Positions 23,929 to 32,643 of a stretch of 64,000 nt of DNA are shown here, piece after piece. The DNA is from Bacillus mojavensis RO-H-1 = KCTC 3706 (lineage in GTDB: Bacteria; Bacillota; Bacilli; Bacillales; Bacillaceae). The stretch is from NCBI RefSeq assembly GCF_000245335.1, contig NZ_JH600286.1, forward strand, positions 248,001 to 312,000, in the 5' to 3' direction. The position numbers and the translations under genes were made by a program. The notes beneath the pieces were generated by a model, which was not told where the DNA came from, ran no database searches, and saw nothing but the letters and a program-made list of their open reading frames with translations. Every line of letters starts with the position of its first letter. The first letter of the stretch is position 1.

Positions 23929-25544
23929 CCTTTTACTTCTATCTTAGCTCTATATACCCCATTTATATCAGGTGCTTCTTCTGTTCCTGGTATTATTCTA
24001 CTACCACTCATCATACTCTCATGATGATAACCAACAGCTTTATTTTTTCTGTTAATTTCTCCATGATATACGTGCTTTACTGTTTTTTTAGTAATACCAT
24101 TTGTGCCTCTATTACCATTTTGATTGACAGATTTAGTGAGAACACTCTCTTTTTTATCTTCCGCAATACTTTTTAGCAGCGGAGTATTTTTCACGTTAAT
24201 GGTTTTCTCAGCATCTTGAAGGATTCCTTCTAATGCAGGAGTATACCGATTGACAGGAGATTTGACAAACTGTTTTACAGACTTTCCGCCTTTCTTAATT
24301 GTGCCAGTAGCTGCTTTCCCAACTTTAGCAAGATCTTTCGAGCCTGTTGAGACAGAGGACTTTCCACCTTTCAATAACAGAAGACTTCCGCCCAAATAAG
24401 TAACATAGTGCATCCGTGTATATGCATCCCCGTGAATCATTTTTTTATCCCAATCATCCTTCAATGTGTCAACCATACTTTGAAAGGCAGCTTGATAGTC
24501 ATATTCCAGAACTGTATCCAGCACTTTTTGAGGATCCTTGTTTAAGGTGTCAATTGTCCAACCGATATTCCATCCCAGTTGAATGGCTCCTTCACCGGTA
24601 TCCTTGGCAAGATCGTATACACCAACAATTGCACCTTTGGCGCCATTACCTATGATTTGCAACACTTCTTTTCCGTTATCCATAAAAGCTTTACGCTGTT
24701 CAAGAAATGAAACAAATTCAAGCTGTTCAGGGGTAAGATTCTCATAGCCGACCTTCTTGGCAATTTCTAAGTATTCATCCGGGTCCGTGACTCCGTCAGC
24801 TAGTTTCTTCTTTAGCTCTTTGATTTCTCGTTCTTTCGCTTCGTCTTTCTTAATCTTCAAATAAGCTTCAGTTTGTTTCTCAATATCGCCTTTTTTCTTA
24901 TGTATATCACTTTCTCGATAAGCTTTGGCATTGTAGTGGATGGGTGTAGCATTCTTGCCTTTGCCAGTTGATTCCTCAAGCTTTTGGAAGTCCTTCTTGA
25001 TGAATTGCTCGTTTGGCTCTGATTGAGCATATTCAGTAACAAGTGCTTCGTCCACGCTGCCTAATTTATCGACTGTTTTTTTGCGTTTATCCTCTGCATC
25101 AGCAAGTTCGTCTTTGAAGACCTCTGTCGAGAACAAATCAAGCGGAAGAATATCGTCGATATCATGTAAGATATCTTTCATCGCTTTCTTCTGTTCAGAC
25201 ATAATGGATTTTGATTTTGTATAGGCGTTAGCCAGCTCATGTTCTAAGAAGGATTCTTCTATATATGCATCAGATAAGCTGGCGTCCTCTAAAGCGCCTG
25301 AAATGCTTGTCAAGAAAGCAATTTTCATATCAATTAGATCAATCCAATTGTCAGCCACACCCGCATGATCTTGATAAAATGCTTTGATGTTATCGGCACC
25401 TTTGCCGGAAAACTCACTTTCATCTAAATCAGCTACAGCTTTGAAGGCTTTCTTTAGATTGACCATCTGACTTCTTAATTCTTTGTATTCTTTTGCACGT
25501 TTATCTGCTTCGGCAAGCAACGTCTTTGCTTCAAGTACTTTCAT
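23916..25544 (-). CDS. LXG-domain polymorphic toxin with EndoU nuclease C-terminus (frame-disrupted)
   Basis: 542 residues in the open frame. Residues 1-200 form the helical LXG domain of type VII-secreted toxins of the YeeF/YobL kind ([20 protein letters not shown]). A middle region with hydrophobic pieces follows. Near residue 490 the EndoU domain begins ([20 protein letters not shown]), carrying both catalytic His. The frame stops at 23916 in GTAAAAAAGTAG; the rest of the domain is in the -1 frame. ATG 25544 follows AAAGGAT. A small LXG partner gene is not seen upstream. The toxin would need the chromosomal Yuk/Yue secretion system. Confidence 0.82.
   Translation of the reverse strand: MKVLEAKTLLAEADKRAKEYKELRSQMVNLKKAFKAVADLDESEFSGKGADNIKAFYQDHAGVADNWIDLIDMKIAFLTSISGALEDASLSDAYIEESFLEHELANAYTKSKSIMSEQKKAMKDILHDIDDILPLDLFSTEVFKDELADAEDKRKKTVDKLGSVDEALVTEYAQSEPNEQFIKKDFQKLEESTGKGKNATPIHYNAKAYRESDIHKKKGDIEKQTEAYLKIKKDEAKEREIKELKKKLADGVTDPDEYLEIAKKVGYENLTPEQLEFVSFLEQRKAFMDNGKEVLQIIGNGAKGAIVGVYDLAKDTGEGAIQLGWNIGWTIDTLNKDPQKVLDTVLEYDYQAAFQSMVDTLKDDWDKKMIHGDAYTRMHYVTYLGGSLLLLKGGKSSVSTGSKDLAKVGKAATGTIKKGGKSVKQFVKSPVNRYTPALEGILQDAEKTINVKNTPLLKSIAEDKKESVLTKSVNQNGNRGTNGITKKTVKHVYHGEINRKNKAVGYHHESMMSGSRIIPGTEEAPDINGVYRAKIEVKGVKK
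23919..23925 (-). other. Slippery heptamer A AAA AAG before the early stop of the toxin gene
   Basis: On the minus strand the zero frame reads GTA AAA AAG TAG. A -1 slip on A AAA AAG leads straight into the frame that completes the EndoU domain. AGGGG lies just upstream and could act as an internal Shine-Dalgarno-like stimulator. A simple loss of one A from the run gives the same picture. Confidence 0.5.
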
Positions 25545-25750
25545 GTTCATATCCTTTCATTGGAATTCCTAACCAAGATATTACCATGGAAGAAAGAAGA
25601 AAAAGACAAATAAGTATTTCGAAAGAGGAAAATGATTAATTAGGTCTGAGTCTTTATTCCCATTCGTGTGTTGTTAAGCAATTGAGAAGAGAGGTTAAAA
25701 GGATAGGCAGGTAGCTGCCTGGAATCATACGGCAGCGCTTAAGCACCCTT

Positions 25751-25879
25751 GTGACATCCGGAAAGCTCAAGCCGGTTAAAAAGGTTGGAACAGTCGCATT
25801 GTTTTTGCTGGGACATGTACAAGCCCTTAAAAAAGAATTAGAAGCTGGCCGGAAGAAATATAGACCGTATGGTGGTTAA
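25751..25879 (+). pseudogene. Fragment of a phage-type small protein
   Basis: Short frame (SGKLKPVKKVGTVALFLLGH, then KKELEAGRKKYRPYGG) with no ribosome binding site, in a 390-bp stretch between the toxin gene and the DUF3800 gene. Probably the 3' end of a lost gene. Confidence 0.35.
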
Positions 25880-25939
25880 GAAAACAAATATTTCTAAGTT
25901 TCAGTAAATAAGGTATACTTATTTTAGGAGGGGGAAATT

Positions 25940-26773
25940 TTGGAATACCTTATTTACTGTGACGAGTCTACAAAAAGAGGAAAGCTTTGCAGTAATTTTT
26001 ACGGCGGGGCTTTAGTTAAATCAATACACTTTGAAGATGTTGTTAATAGATTGAATAGATATAAAAGTGAAGCGAATATAACTGGCGAAGTAAAATGGAC
26101 CAAGGTTACTGCTCCATATTTAGAAAAATACATTGGTTTGATGGATGTTTTTTTTGATTTATTACAAGAGGATAAGTTGAAAATGAGAGTTATGTTTCAA
26201 CAGAATTTAGTTAGTGACGATATAATAAGACACTTTACTAAAGAAGAACATGAAGAATCTTATTTCAAGCTTTATTATCAATTTATAAAACATGCTTTTG
26301 GTTTAAAGTACTCTAATTTAACTAATGAAAAAATCAATTTACGTTTATATTTCGATCAATTCCCAGATAAAAAATCAAAAGTTGATAAATTCAAAAATTT
26401 TATATATGACTTAAGATTATCTGAAGATTTTATAAATGCAAATCTCTCTATACGGTTTGACGACATTGTTGAAGTTTCTTCACACGATCATGTTATATTG
26501 CAATGTGCTGATATTGTAACAGGGGCAATGTTCTTCAGATTAAATAAACTTCATTTAGAAAAAAATGAAGAAACGGGTAGACGAGGGAAAAGGACAATTG
26601 CTAAAGAAAAGCTTTATAAACATATTCATAAACGTATATGTGAAATCAGACCGAATTTTAATGTAGGCGTAAGTACAAGTAATGATGGTGATATAATAAA
26701 TAAATGGAATTATTCATACTCCCACTGGAAATTCACTCCTTCACAAGTTGTGAAAAAAACCTTGCAATTTTAG
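25940..26773 (+). CDS. DUF3800-family protein
   Basis: 277 residues. It starts with the family signature YCDES; further motifs are EVKWTKVT near residue 50, LRLYFDQFPDKK near 130 and QCADIVTGAMF near 190. The acidic residues in these motifs suggest a nuclease-like (RNase H-type) fold, though activity is not established. TTG start with GGAGGGGG upstream. A+T-rich. DUF3800 genes are frequent on mobile elements. Confidence 0.82.
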   Translation: MEYLIYCDESTKRGKLCSNFYGGALVKSIHFEDVVNRLNRYKSEANITGEVKWTKVTAPYLEKYIGLMDVFFDLLQEDKLKMRVMFQQNLVSDDIIRHFTKEEHEESYFKLYYQFIKHAFGLKYSNLTNEKINLRLYFDQFPDKKSKVDKFKNFIYDLRLSEDFINANLSIRFDDIVEVSSHDHVILQCADIVTGAMFFRLNKLHLEKNEETGRRGKRTIAKEKLYKHIHKRICEIRPNFNVGVSTSNDGDIINKWNYSYSHWKFTPSQVVKKTLQF

Positions 26774-26819
26774 TCTGATTTTTGTATAATTGGGTTACAA
26801 ATTACAAATATTGTGTATT

Positions 26820-26930
26820 AGCCCTGTCAATCCGAAGGCTTGCGTTCCTACGTGAGCTACTGACGTAGGTGAGATGGGGCTTTTCTTTCTAGATCGTACT
26901 TTGAGCTCAGCGTTACCCCTGAGCGTAGAT
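26820..26930 (+). other. Structured RNA-like stretch upstream of a small hydrophobic peptide
   Basis: Stem CCTACGT/ACGTAGG (26847-26869) nested in GCCC...GGGGC and followed by a T-rich run, then stem GCTCAG/CTGAGC (26905-26924). This arrangement, upstream of a 28-residue hydrophobic frame, resembles regulatory RNA of type I toxin loci. No antisense promoter has been shown. Confidence 0.35.
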
Positions 26931-27035
26931 AAGGAGCCGAGTTCAACTCTTGGGTTTACTAATAGGTTGATAATCTGGACAGTCATTATGTTGTTAGGGA
27001 TTTTCAATTTGAGTATTACACAGGGGGCGATAGAT

Positions 27036-27122
27036 ATGAACAATCTAAGTATTCTAACAGTTTTCGCAAGCAGTATTCAAGCTTACCTAATTAGTAAAAT
27101 AGCGGGTTCTCCTTTGAGCTGA
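27036..27122 (+). CDS. 28-residue hydrophobic peptide, possible type I toxin
   Basis: AGGGGGCG 6 bases before the ATG; one predicted helix (LSILTVFASSIQAYLISKI) and a short polar tail; a terminator follows directly. Size, membrane helix and structured leader fit a type I toxin, but I recognise no named family. Confidence 0.4.
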   Translation: MNNLSILTVFASSIQAYLISKIAGSPLS

Positions 27123-27134
27123 GAGTATGATTAG

Positions 27135-27162
27135 AAACTTCTCCCGTTTGGGAGTTTTTTTA
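27135..27162 (+). terminator. Terminator after the small peptide
   Basis: CTCCC/GGGAG with a 4-base loop and seven T. Confidence 0.8.
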
Positions 27163-27205
27163 TTTCTATAAAACCCCACCCTTTATATGTCTATCCCACA
27201 TGAAT

Positions 27206-27544
27206 TCACTCTTCATATACTCCAACGGCCAAAAGAGCCTCAAATGCAATAAACCATGTATCTCCTTTTAAATCCTTCACGTGCAGCCTCTGTTTAACTT
27301 CATCTATGTAATGCACATGTCCTGTTACTTCTTCAATAAAGCCGTCTCTGTATACACTGATGACCAGAACTGAGTTGGATTCCATCGCTTCGCAAATAGT
27401 TCGTGCGATTTCCTCCAGTTGGTATTCATCGAGAATGGGTTTGTCGATCTTTTGGACTTCTTTCTTCCTGTTTAAAAGGGCAGCCCTTTGCTCAGGTAAT
27501 ATGAATTTTTGTTCCCATCTCTTGTCGTAAATTCCATGACTCAT
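27206..27544 (-). CDS. YolD-family protein, SOS-controlled
   Basis: 112 residues with the YolD-like pattern (GIYDKRWEQKFILPEQRAALL, then an alpha/beta domain with TGHVHYIDEVKQRLHVKD). YolD proteins normally accompany a Y-family polymerase (UvrX-like), which is absent here. ATG 27544 follows GGAGGTGATC. A LexA box lies 30 bases upstream, so the gene should be induced by DNA damage. Probably an orphan left from a uvrX-yolD pair. Confidence 0.85.
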   Translation of the reverse strand: MSHGIYDKRWEQKFILPEQRAALLNRKKEVQKIDKPILDEYQLEEIARTICEAMESNSVLVISVYRDGFIEEVTGHVHYIDEVKQRLHVKDLKGDTWFIAFEALLAVGVYEE

Positions 27545-27573
27545 TCCGATCACCTCCTTAAATAAATTATATG

Positions 27574-27587
27574 CGAACAAACGTTCC
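27574..27587. promoter_or_regulatory. LexA (DinR) SOS box upstream of yolD
   Basis: CGAACAAACGTTCC matches the Bacillus SOS consensus CGAACRNRYGTTYG at all but the last position. Confidence 0.8.
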
Positions 27588-27778
27588 TTTATCAACGGAG
27601 AAAATATTGGTAAGCCTGTGAATTTACTCATTAGTTTTAAATGGGAAATTGTTGGCGAGTTGTTGCCCAAACCTGCCAACAATTAATATTTTTATTCAGA
27701 AGGGATCATACATCTATTTCAAAATTCCTTGATGGATAAGTATTTGTCAGGAATAAAAATAACAGCTCAGAAGATAAT

Positions 27779-27834
27779 CGCTACCTTGACAGGGTAGAGG
27801 TCGCTGGTTCGAGCCCAGTCGGAATCATAGCTTA
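27779..27834 (+). repeat. Attachment core, right copy (right end of element 2)
   Basis: It shares CGC plus the 48-bp core with the tRNA gene and 53 bp with the middle copy. It marks the original chromosomal junction downstream of tRNA-Val. Confidence 0.92.
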
Positions 27835-27847
27835 TCAATTTTCTAAG

Positions 27848-27880
27848 AAAAGCTCCCACAGAATAGGGAGCTTTTCTATT
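27848..27880 (+). terminator. Original chromosomal terminator of tRNA-Val
   Basis: AAAAGCTCCC/GGGAGCTTTT with an 8-base loop, 14 bp after the right core, which is where the tRNA terminator would be before any integration. Confidence 0.8.
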
Positions 27881-27940
27881 TTCACATCACTTGCCATAAA
27901 GCGTATTAATTATATAAAACTTTTATAGGTGATAAGAGAT

Positions 27941-28213
27941 TTAGTGATGTTTTTTATACGATTTGACATAATCATAATAATGATCATCGTCATCGTAATA
28001 CTTTTTATCGTAATGATAATCGTGATCATCATCATAATACTTCTTGTCATGATCAAAATCATAATACTTTTTGTCGCAATCATAATGCTTCTTATCGCAG
28101 TCATAATACTTCTTGTCGCAATCATAATGCTTTTTATCGTGGTCGTAATACTTCTTGTAATAAGTTTTTTTCCAAGTGTAATACTCTTCTTTATATTTTT
28201 TATAATAACCCAA
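27941..28213 (-). CDS. Tyr/Asp/Lys/His-rich repeat protein
   Basis: 90 residues composed almost only of Y, D, K and H with some C, built from 8-residue units such as YDCDKKYY, encoded by 24-bp tandem repeats. Good site (GGAGGG) before the ATG. No family is recognised; the composition recalls Bacillus spore-coat proteins, and the Asp/His/Cys units could bind metal. The number of repeats may vary between strains. Confidence 0.7.
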   Translation of the reverse strand: MGYYKKYKEEYYTWKKTYYKKYYDHDKKHYDCDKKYYDCDKKHYDCDKKYYDFDHDKKYYDDDHDYHYDKKYYDDDDHYYDYVKSYKKHH

Positions 28214-28332
28214 TGTAAACCCTCCTATTGTTTTGATTAAAATTAATATATGAAGTTTATATTATATGGTATGGTCAAATTCACTGATATTTTATTAATA
28301 GGGCTGTTTAAAATAAGTTAGTGAAAGAATTC

Positions 28333-28958
28333 GATCACAGTGATTAATCGGGGGAATCATTTCATTCACGCTGCTGCTTACTTAAGAGATATTGAAATTA
28401 TATAGAGAAGAGGGAAGACAAATGAAAGGATTTTTAGAAATATGAACATGCTTTAGATTGAACCAGATCCGTTTCAATTCACAAAAAGCTCCTAATCCAG
28501 AGAGAGTAGTCAGGGGGGGTGCTCTCCAGCTGCTTAATAGGTCAAGCGGAAGGATATCGTTTATAGCACTTTAGATATCTTTTATGTATGGGTTTCTTCT
28601 GTTCAGACATAATGGATTTTGATTTTGTGTAAGCGTTAGCAGCTTGTGTTCTAAAGAGGATTTTTCGATGTATGCACAGATAAGCTGGCGTCCTCTAAAG
28701 AACATGAAATGTTTATTAAAAAAGCAATTTTTATAGCATTTAAATCAATCGAATTGTCAGCAACACTCGCATAATCTTTATAAAATGGGTTGATGTTATG
28801 GCACCTTTGCCGGAAAACTCACTGTCATCTAAATCTGCTCCGGCATTGAGGCTTCTTGAGATTGACTTCTGGCTTCTTCTTCTCTTGAATTCTCTTGATC
28901 AGCTCTCAGCTTCAGATAGCAATGTTTTAGCTTCAAAGACTTTCATGATCATATCCTT
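28333..28958. pseudogene. Degraded third relic, copy of parts of element 2
   Basis: 28333-28425 resembles 21980-22050 (end of the two-helix membrane gene, ending in ATATAGAGAAGAGGGAAGA). 28538-28958 resembles 25135-25555 in reverse orientation, the N-terminal third of the LXG toxin gene, down to its start ATGAAAGTCTTTGAAGC, but with many frame breaks. Order and orientation are as in element 2. Probably a much older related insertion. Confidence 0.75.
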
Positions 28959-29078
28959 ACCTTTTTGAGTCCTGTGGCACGAAAAAGTTCATTTGATAAT
29001 GATGAAGTGTTTCAATTGTTTAAAGGCATCTTATTATTTCCACCATTTAAATCTCAGGTTCCTACACATATCTTTAAA

Positions 29079-29537
29079 TTATATCCCTCTCCCAATAAAG
29101 TTAGCAGATACTGGCTTTAAGTTTAATTCTCTTGCCCAAACAGATAGTTGTCCAATGTGATGAATTTCGTGAGCAACTATATGATGTAATATCTCACTCT
29201 TTTTGAACATTTCTTTCATCCATGGAATTGAAACAAGTTCATCTTCTAAATTGTCTAAGTCTGTGTCAACAAACTCCTTAATTTCAGTGCGCAGAGTAAC
29301 TGAATGGGATTTAAGTTTTTGAATGGTATTGTAATCACTAAAGTTCACTGCAATGTCTTTCTTGCCTTGAATGGCACGAATCCAACTATATTCCACGTCA
29401 ATGATATGAAAGAGGGTATATAAAATACTTTCAACTCCTCCAATGCGGTTTTTTAATAATTCCTCAGTAGTTAAGTGATTGCACCATTCAAACCATTCAT
29501 CTCTTACCTGCCAGTTATACTCAAAAAATTTAATCAT
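29079..29537 (-). CDS. DinB-family protein
   Basis: 152 residues, four-helix-bundle type. Metal ligands appear as HIIDVEYSW near residue 45 and HEIHHIGQLSVWAREL near 125, as in DinB/YfiT proteins, some of which are thiol transferases. ATG 29537 follows GGAGTG. Target unknown. The 430 bp upstream (29538-29966) hold nothing I can identify. Confidence 0.82.
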   Translation of the reverse strand: MIKFFEYNWQVRDEWFEWCNHLTTEELLKNRIGGVESILYTLFHIIDVEYSWIRAIQGKKDIAVNFSDYNTIQKLKSHSVTLRTEIKEFVDTDLDNLEDELVSIPWMKEMFKKSEILHHIVAHEIHHIGQLSVWARELNLKPVSANFIGRGI

Positions 29538-29966
29538 TGTAAACACTCCAATATAATATTTGTTCCTCTGATAAAAATTAGCGTTTTATGCCTAAACTCC
29601 TTTTCTGTCGCTAATATATTATCCTCTATTAAAATGCGTTCCCGCCGATTTTTGTTTTGTCTGCTTATATAGCGACATGTACAGAGGATGGGAGGGAAAT
29701 GAAATCAAAAAGTAAGATATACGTTCAATACTGGGAGGAATAGAAGGGCAAAAAACATTGCTCATGCTCTGATTATGCTGGTGCTCAAATTACATTGAGC
29801 ACTGAAACGTACAATTCAAGAAAAAAATAAGGATAGGCAAACAGCTCAAGAATGATCCAACTTTACAAAATCAAACATCAACGTGTTAGTACATGTAAAA
29901 AAGAAAAAGAAATGAGCATCCCGATATCAATATCATCTGGATGCTTAATGTGGCCAATGTGTTGTT

Positions 29967-30389
29967 TTATCTTTTCGCAATGAGATAAAGTGATATGGCT
30001 CTTTGGGTTTGAAGAGGATTATGAATCGTAATCACCCACTGGTTTCTTCTCCTTGGATAGCTGCCTATTGCATACAATGGAGCATAATCACGTGGAGTAA
30101 ACCCGCCATTAATGACCTTTATCTCTCTTCCTTCAAGATAACAAACAAGGTATTCACCAGGATCTATGACCTGTTGGTTAGTCCATGCGTAAGAATAAAA
30201 GCCGTCTCCAAGATCCTCGGTGGAAGATGGCGGTATAAAGCCATCTACATTCAATGTAATTTCTCTTCTTCGCTGTCTTTCTGAAAAGTCTTGATTTCTT
30301 TGCGTGTGATGAGCAGGTGGTAAGTGAGGAATTAACGCAGGAACATAATAGTAATGATACAAAGTAACCACTCCTTCGTTTACATTCAT
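29967..30389 (-). CDS. 140-residue hypothetical protein
   Basis: Soluble beta-rich protein with [16 protein letters not shown] near the start and [20 protein letters not shown] near the end. GGAGTGG precedes the ATG. I do not recognise it. The tyrosine- and proline-rich start recalls spore-associated proteins but proves nothing. Confidence 0.6.
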   Translation of the reverse strand: MNVNEGVVTLYHYYYVPALIPHLPPAHHTQRNQDFSERQRRREITLNVDGFIPPSSTEDLGDGFYSYAWTNQQVIDPGEYLVCYLEGREIKVINGGFTPRDYAPLYAIGSYPRRRNQWVITIHNPLQTQRAISLYLIAKR

Positions 30390-30644
30390 ACAAAGTGTAT
30401 GTTGGCATATTTCGTTAATTCCTGTTTTGTTTCACGTTGACTAAGAATGGAACTAAAGGAGTGAGGATCATGAACTTGTCTATTTTTTTTTTACGCCTGC
30501 CTTCATTTTTTGTATAGCAAGCTATTTGATAATGAGATCTTTTTGCCATTGACTAGTTTTATAGACCTCCTATTTTTCATTGTTTTTATGATATAATGGA
30601 TATGTTTTGCAGTAAACTATAGTATTGGTAACGGAGGAAATGAT

Positions 30645-31088
30645 ATGAAGTGGTATTGGAATGGCTTAAAGAACTATGTCAATTTTGAAGGCAGAGCTCG
30701 GCGAAAGGAATACTGGATGTTTCATCTTTTTAATGGCATCATTTGTGTTATTTTATTACTATTATCATTAATACTAGTTGGATTATTTACATCAGGCCCA
30801 TTGGCGGCAGAAGGATATGCCAGTTCTCAAGTAGGATACGTAATTGGATATGGCGGGGGATTACTGGCATATATTCTGATCTTTCTTTATCAGTTAGCTG
30901 TTTTTCTTCCGTCGCTTGCTCTCAGTATCCGCAGATTGCATGATATCGGCAAAAGTGGCTGGTGGATATGTATAGGCTTTATTCCGGTGGTCGGTCCTAT
31001 TATTATGCTGATCTTTAACTGCCAAGATAGTGAAACAAAAGTTAATCAATATGGAGAAAATCCTAAGGATGCTATAAATGAATCGTAA
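30645..31088 (+). CDS. DUF805 membrane protein
   Basis: 147 residues. The N-terminal signature MKWYWNGLKNYVNFEGRARR-KEYW and SIRRLHDIGKSGWW before the last helix are typical of DUF805 (YhaH-like) proteins; three to four membrane helices. ACGGAGGAA precedes the ATG. Function unknown. Terminator directly downstream. Confidence 0.85.
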   Translation: MKWYWNGLKNYVNFEGRARRKEYWMFHLFNGIICVILLLLSLILVGLFTSGPLAAEGYASSQVGYVIGYGGGLLAYILIFLYQLAVFLPSLALSIRRLHDIGKSGWWICIGFIPVVGPIIMLIFNCQDSETKVNQYGENPKDAINES

Positions 31089-31094
31089 ATTCCG

Positions 31095-31140
31095 CCCCAA
31101 TTGTTAGACAATGAGTTTAGCGATTGGGGTGTTTTTTTAG
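31095..31140 (+). terminator. Terminator after the DUF805 gene
   Basis: CCCCAAT/ATTGGGG with a long loop and seven T. Confidence 0.8.
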
Positions 31141-31177
31141 CCTGAAAATCTCATAAGGAAAAATCTAAAACCTCAAG

Positions 31178-31321
31178 CTAGAGAGCAACTTCCTCAAAGA
31201 TGAACCTAACAGATCCGGACACCCTGAGGAGTGGAGTGAATCGGTTGCCCGTTTGGACGTGCTTCGCTCTATCGCCAAGTTGAACAACTACAACCTAAAC
31301 GGACCGATTAATATCATTTAA
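31178..31321 (+). pseudogene. 3' fragment of a lost gene
   Basis: 47 codons without a start (HPEEWSESVARLDVLRSIAK, then NYNLNGPINII and a stop). Sensible protein composition but no 5' part; origin not recognised. The rest of 31141-31640 holds nothing else I can identify. Confidence 0.35.
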
Positions 31322-31643
31322 CAATACAGTGATTTTCGTTAGCAAATAAGCAGCGGATGTAAAGAAATCGGCTGCACCCTTTCCGAATACACACGCTCTG
31401 GCTGATCCCCTAAATAAAGAGTGTTTCTCTCATATTAAAATGAATAACATCATCTTTAAACTTATTGTGTTGACTGAAAATTAAATTATACTTTGGCAGA
31501 TACAGAACGAGTTCTCATGATAAAGGGTCCTCTTACGTTAAAGGGGATTTTTTGTTATTGGTCAAAAGGCATGAATGAATGCCTGCTCAATAGACAGAAT
31601 AAGGATGGAGCTGATATTCCAATGTTTTCAGAAAAGAGGTGAA

Positions 31644-31769
31644 ATGATGACGAAAAAAGGGATTCAAAATTCAAGTATTGAACAAATAAGAAATGATCAT
31701 GAGACTGAAACAGCATTTAAAGTGGATGACCCTAAAAAACATGGCACAGGTTCAAAGAGGACCAAATAA
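31644..31769 (+). CDS. 41-residue hydrophilic small protein
   Basis: AAAAGAGGTGAA precedes ATGATG. Highly charged (IEQIRNDHETETAFKVDD, then GTGSKRTK). Small hydrophilic proteins of this type are frequent among Bacillus sporulation genes; no family assigned. Confidence 0.5.
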   Translation: MMTKKGIQNSSIEQIRNDHETETAFKVDDPKKHGTGSKRTK

Positions 31770-31843
31770 GTTTTGTTTCAATGGAAGGCCTAATAACAAG
31801 AACTAGCCAATTGTTTTTGGCCTGTCATATTGATTGATAAGGA

Positions 31844-32152
31844 ATGGGAGTGGATGATGTGACTCAAAAAAATGGAGCAGACAGACCTGATGATTATAAA
31901 AGATTTTCTGAAATCGACAAGGACTTTGATTTTAATCAAACCCTACATGGCAATCCTAAGTCGGAGACATTAGACAAGAACGAACAAACCAATAACAAAG
32001 AAGAAGCAAACGAAAATATGGATGTGGCAGGAAGATATTTTGAACCGTCAGATTACAAAGGAAGCACGCAATTGGAACAGGGTTTGGCAGAAACGCATGA
32101 ACAAGTCAGTGATGACTATTTTGAGGGAACCATCGACCAAAACTTGGACTAA
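31844..32152 (+). CDS. YozQ-like (DUF4025) acidic protein
   Basis: 102 residues, acidic. The C-terminal half (VAGRYFEPSDYKGSTQLEQG, then HEQVSDDYFEGTID) matches the pattern of YozQ/DUF4025 proteins. The start is uncertain: ATG 31844 or GTG 31859, the latter better spaced from GGGAG. Function unknown. Confidence 0.6.
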   Translation: MGVDDVTQKNGADRPDDYKRFSEIDKDFDFNQTLHGNPKSETLDKNEQTNNKEEANENMDVAGRYFEPSDYKGSTQLEQGLAETHEQVSDDYFEGTIDQNLD

Positions 32153-32257
32153 TCATCAAGCGGAGCTGACTCGAATGAACTTGAGTTAGTTCCGTTTTTA
32201 TTTTTCATCTGATCGCCGGCTACTTCTAAGGCCTTTTTCAAAAGAGGTGTGAAAATA

Positions 32258-32335
32258 ATGGCATTCACGGTTTATGTGAACGGGCCTGACAGCTGCCGGC
32301 ATTTGCGAAACGAAAAGGAAACCGAAGCCAGATGA
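32258..32335 (+). CDS. 25-residue small reading frame
   Basis: AAGAGGTG precedes the ATG; the peptide contains VYVNGPDSC. Could be a real small gene or the start of a broken one. The following 185 bp hold no gene before the yjdF leader. Confidence 0.3.
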   Translation: MAFTVYVNGPDSCRHLRNEKETEAR

Positions 32336-32521
32336 TCTTTTGAAAGAAGAGAACCCATCTCATTACAAGAGAGGCTATAACAAGCAATTATATTTAATCT
32401 TTTTCAGGCTTCTTTGGATTTCTTAATTTTGAATAGAGAAAAAGGTTCATGCTGATGCATGAAAAAAACGTAAAGGATGCTATCAATCTCTTTTCTCTAA
32501 ATGGAAAAATTGATAAAATTT

Positions 32522-32643
32522 ATGCAGAAGAATGAAAAAACACGATTCGGTTGGTAGTCCGGATGCATTTTACATGTCAGTAACCTTCCCCTCCTCGGGA
32601 TGTCCGTCATTCTTTCATCATTTAAAAGAGGGGGGGAATCGTT
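32522..32643 (+). promoter_or_regulatory. yjdF leader, candidate azaaromatic riboswitch
   Basis: Leader of yjdF, a gene class known to carry the yjdF-motif riboswitch. In the sequence, CTTCCCCTCCTC (about 32585-32596) can pair with the GAGGGGGGGAA ribosome binding site (about 32628-32638), so translation can be blocked or freed by refolding. Further G+C-rich segments (GGTTGGTAGTCCGG, GGGATGTCCGTC) could form the aptamer. Match to the motif itself was not computed. Confidence 0.6.

Larger units (their letters stand above)
20409..27834 (+). mobile_element. Element 2: decaying prophage-like or toxin-carrying element (about 7.4 kb)
   Basis: Bounded by two direct copies of the tRNA-Val core. A broken integrase lies at the left end with its 3' end facing the core. 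Contents: secreted YjcN-like protein, small membrane protein, frame-disrupted DUF1643 and amidase genes, LXG/EndoU toxin and immunity gene, DUF3800 gene, a possible small toxin and YolD. The amidase and integrase point to a prophage origin. Several single-base lesions show that it can no longer move by itself. Confidence 0.75.

Noticed and set aside
27941..28213. Tandem 24-bp repeats as a CRISPR or non-coding satellite
   Set aside because: They are in frame within a gene with a good ribosome binding site and code for a regular Tyr/Asp/Lys/His protein.
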